Below the pieces are notes generated by a model. It saw only the letters and a program-made list of their open reading frames with translations, did not search any database and had not been told where the DNA came from. A program made the translations under genes and the position numbers. Shown here piece by piece: positions 61,873 to 64,000 of a stretch of DNA of 64,000 nucleotides; position 1 is the stretch's first letter, and every line of letters begins with the position of its first letter. The DNA comes from Bacteroidales bacterium. GTDB lineage: Bacteria; Bacteroidota; Bacteroidia; Bacteroidales; UBA932. Location of the stretch: contig JAFRPH010000021.1 in the NCBI GenBank assembly GCA_017429205.1, forward strand, positions 1 to 64,000, in the 5' to 3' direction.

Positions 61873-64000
61873 CTAATAACGGTAGGTGACGGCTTTCTCG
61901 GTTTTCCGGGCCCGAGCGGGCACGAGCGTGAAGGTGAAGCTCCGGTCCTCGTTGGACCAGACGGTGCGGGCGGGCTCGGGGCGGGAGCCCCAGCTGTCGT
62001 AACCGCCCACGCCGGAGGCGGCCCCGTCGATGCAGATTTCGGTGAAATCGCGGTCGGGGACGTCGCAGAGGTGGGTTTGATGGCGCTTGTGGTGCTTCGC
62101 GGCCTCTTCCTCGTCATGGACGGGCGGCGTGTCGAAGTTGGTCCACTGGAACGGCTGTCCGGACTCCTCGCTGTCCAGGTCCTCGACGCTGTGGCGGAGG
62201 GCGCTGAATTCGAAGGAACCGTCCGCGACGATGGTCAACGGCTTCGTGGCCAGCCACTCGGTCTCCGTGTGGTGACCGGTTTCCTGCGGCCGGACATACG
62301 GGTAGAACTCGTCGGAGGCCTTCGTCGTGAAGACAGACTTGAAGGTGCCGGTGTTGCGGTCGATGTAATTCTCCACCGGACCGCGGCCGAAATACCGGAA
62401 GTCATTCTCCTTCACGCGGAAGCGGAAGCCGATGCGGGGAATGTCCACGGGCTTCTTCTCGGCGCCGTGGAAGGCGGCCGCGATCTTCAGGAGGCCACCG
62501 GAGAGGAGGGTGTAGTCCACCGCCATCGAGCAGCCGCCCGGCAGGGCGTAGGTGACTCGGATGGTGGATGGCGGCCCTTCGACAAGCTCAGGGCCCGCCT
62601 TCAACTGGAAGGCCTGGGAGGCCTCTTTCCAGGCGTAAGCCCGGTAGGGCTGGTCGTTGCCGTAGTCGTTGTCGGTGGGACCGCGCCAGAAATTCGGACG
62701 CAGGCCGAAATCCGGGTCGAACAGCGCGTGGTCCTTGTACGTGTAGCTCCGGACGATGCCGAGCGCCTTGTCGAAGACGAGTGCGCCCTTGCCGGCCTCC
62801 AGCCGGATTTCGGTCTCGCTTTCCGTCACTTCCGCCGCGCGGCGGGACTTGTACGCCTTCGGCGCGCCCGTGTCCTTCACGAGGACCTCGTCCGCGGCGA
62901 CGATGGTGCCCTTGGCGAGCAGCGGCAGCGCGCGGGCGGTTTCCGTCTCGAAGAAGATCCGGTACTCGCCGCGCTTGCGGAGCTTCCGTTTCGGAATCGC
63001 CACGGTGAATTCCTCGGAACCCTGGGCCGGGGTGGTGAAGGTCAATTTGCCCTTCCGCACCGGCTTTCCGTCCCGCTCGAGGCGCCAGCGGACCGCATAG
63101 TCGCTCAAATCCTTGAAATAGAACCGGTTCTGGATGGCGTATCGGCCTTCTTCCGGGGCGACGCCGGTGATTGCGATGTCCTGGTAGACGTGCTTGACCT
63201 CATAGTAGCCGGGGTGCGGGTCGCGGTCGGGATTGACGATTCCGTTGCACAGGAAGTTCGCGTCGGAGGGAGCGTCCACCCCGTAGTCGCCGCCGTAGGT
63301 CCATCCCTTCTCGGCGTCGTACAGGCCCTGGTCCACCCAGTCCCAGATGAATCCGCCCTGGAGATGCGTGTGGGCGTAGATCTGCTCCCATTGGAGGTCG
63401 AGGGAGCCGGTGGAATTGCCCATCGCGTGGGCGTACTCGGAGGGAACGACCGGCCGGCCGGACTCCCGCTCGCCCATCCGGGCGAACCAGTCGGCGCCGG
63501 GGTACTGCGGGACGAGCATGTCCGTGTTCCACTCCCTTTCCGCCCGCTCGTAGCACACGGGGCGGTTCTGGCCGTCCTTCTCCAGGGCCTTCAGCACGCG
63601 GTAGGCCTCGTAGAAGTTCACGCCGTTGCCGGCCTCGTTGCCGAGGGAGAGGATGGTCACGCACGGATAGTTCGCCGTGCGGTGGTACATGTTCAGGACG
63701 CGGTCCAGGTGCTTGGCCTGCCAGGCGGCGTTGTTGCCGAGGGTCCGGTCCAGCTTGTAGCCCATGCCGTGGGACTCGATGTTCGCCTCGTCATAGACAT
63801 AGAAGCCGAGGCTGTCGCAGAGCTCGTAGAACTCCCGCGGCTGCGGGTAGTGGCAGGTGCGGATGGCGTTGATGTTGGCCATCTTCATCAGTTTCAGGTC
63901 CTGCAGGAGGTTCTCCCGGGTCTGGTAGTGGCCCGTGTAGGGATTGTGCTCGTGCATGTTCACGCCCTTGAACTTGACGGGCTGGCCGTTCACGAGCAGG
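61873..64000 (-). CDS. GH2 beta-galactosidase, C-terminal part (5' end outside window)
   Basis: About 709 residues are visible; the frame is open through the window edge, so the start and the N-terminal sandwich domains are missing. The visible part begins at the GH2 barrel entry (NGQPVKFKGVNMHEHNPYTG). It carries the acid/base Glu in LSLGNEAGNG and the LacZ-type nucleophile segment PSEYAHAMGNS. The C-terminal part matches domain 4 and the beta-galactosidase small-chain domain (FWRGPTDNDYGND, FRYFGRGPVENYIDR). It should remove terminal beta-galactose from complex N-glycans. An in-frame repeat encoding PELVEG lies between the domains at about 62571-62598. Confidence 0.93.
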   Translation of the reverse strand, partial: LLVNGQPVKFKGVNMHEHNPYTGHYQTRENLLQDLKLMKMANINAIRTCHYPQPREFYELCDSLGFYVYDEANIESHGMGYKLDRTLGNNAAWQAKHLDRVLNMYHRTANYPCVTILSLGNEAGNGVNFYEAYRVLKALEKDGQNRPVCYERAEREWNTDMLVPQYPGADWFARMGERESGRPVVPSEYAHAMGNSTGSLDLQWEQIYAHTHLQGGFIWDWVDQGLYDAEKGWTYGGDYGVDAPSDANFLCNGIVNPDRDPHPGYYEVKHVYQDIAITGVAPEEGRYAIQNRFYFKDLSDYAVRWRLERDGKPVRKGKLTFTTPAQGSEEFTVAIPKRKLRKRGEYRIFFETETARALPLLAKGTIVAADEVLVKDTGAPKAYKSRRAAEVTESETEIRLEAGKGALVFDKALGIVRSYTYKDHALFDPDFGLRPNFWRGPTDNDYGNDQPYRAYAWKEASQAFQLKAGPELVEGPPSTIRVTYALPGGCSMAVDYTLLSGGLLKIAAAFHGAEKKPVDIPRIGFRFRVKENDFRYFGRGPVENYIDRNTGTFKSVFTTKASDEFYPYVRPQETGHHTETEWLATKPLTIVADGSFEFSALRHSVEDLDSEESGQPFQWTNFDTPPVHDEEEAAKHHKRHQTHLCDVPDRDFTEICIDGAASGVGGYDSWGSRPEPARTVWSNEDRSFTFTLVPARARKTEKAVTYRY
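62571..62598. repeat. In-frame palindromic repeat in the GH2 gene, encoding PELVEG
   Basis: On the minus strand the core reads CCCTGAGCTTGTCGAAGGG, flanked by near-complementary GC arms (62571-62578 and 62590-62598). It inserts Gly-Pro-Glu-Leu-Val-Glu-Gly-Pro without breaking the frame. From memory, this core is a repeat scattered through many bacterial genomes. Confidence 0.65.

Overview
The window looks like a chromosome segment from a high-GC member of the Bacteroidales, probably a gut or rumen type; the genus cannot be fixed from this sequence. The reasons are two SusC/SusD pairs, an ECF sigma / FecR anti-sigma pair with an STN-domain SusC, many lipoproteins with BACON, LamG or Ig-like domains, and TAnnTTTG-type promoter boxes. 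Coding density is high: no gene-free stretch exceeds about 150 bases. I saw no rRNA, tRNA, CRISPR array, transposase or integrase.

Region A (1-20.8 kb, plus strand). The 3' end of metK is followed by two tandem Oar-like TonB-dependent receptors separated by a terminator. The second receptor heads a tightly packed gene string: two lipoproteins with repeated OB-fold-like modules, a lipoprotein DNA/RNA non-specific endonuclease, a secreted endonuclease/exonuclease/phosphatase-family protein, a third TonB receptor, a DUF5689-like lipoprotein and an M3 metallopeptidase. I read this as a candidate surface system for capturing, cutting and importing extracellular nucleic acid. That function is inference.

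Region B (20.8-45.7 kb, minus strand). This is a polysaccharide utilization locus (PUL) aimed at N-glycans. From upstream to downstream it has a 191-aa hypothetical protein, GH125, GH92, GH130, a SUMF1-like/beta-propeller fusion, FecR, SusC, SusD, a degenerate GH18-like protein, a DUF1735-LamG protein, GH18, a BACON/LRR-like lipoprotein and an Ig/LamG lipoprotein. A terminator follows, then an ECF sigma factor with its own promoter, a second GH92, a ROK sugar kinase and mannose-6-phosphate isomerase. Together the genes cover glycan release, import, alpha-mannose trimming, phosphorolysis of Man-beta-1,4-GlcNAc and entry of mannose into glycolysis.

Region C (45.7-46.5 kb, plus strand) holds a single Rnl2-type RNA ligase gene that ends right after the adenylyltransferase domain, where it runs into the next locus. 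Two identical-class 13-bp palindromes lie upstream.

Region D (46.5-64 kb, minus strand) is a second N-glycan-type PUL: GH2 beta-galactosidase (cut by the window end), GH29 fucosidase, a DUF1573 lipoprotein, SusC, SusD, GH18, a DUF1735-LamG protein, a DUF4988-type/LamG lipoprotein and a third GH92. Its SusC carries a C-terminal OmpA-like peptidoglycan-binding domain, which I consider the most unusual single protein here. The GH2 gene contains an in-frame palindromic repeat encoding PELVEG.
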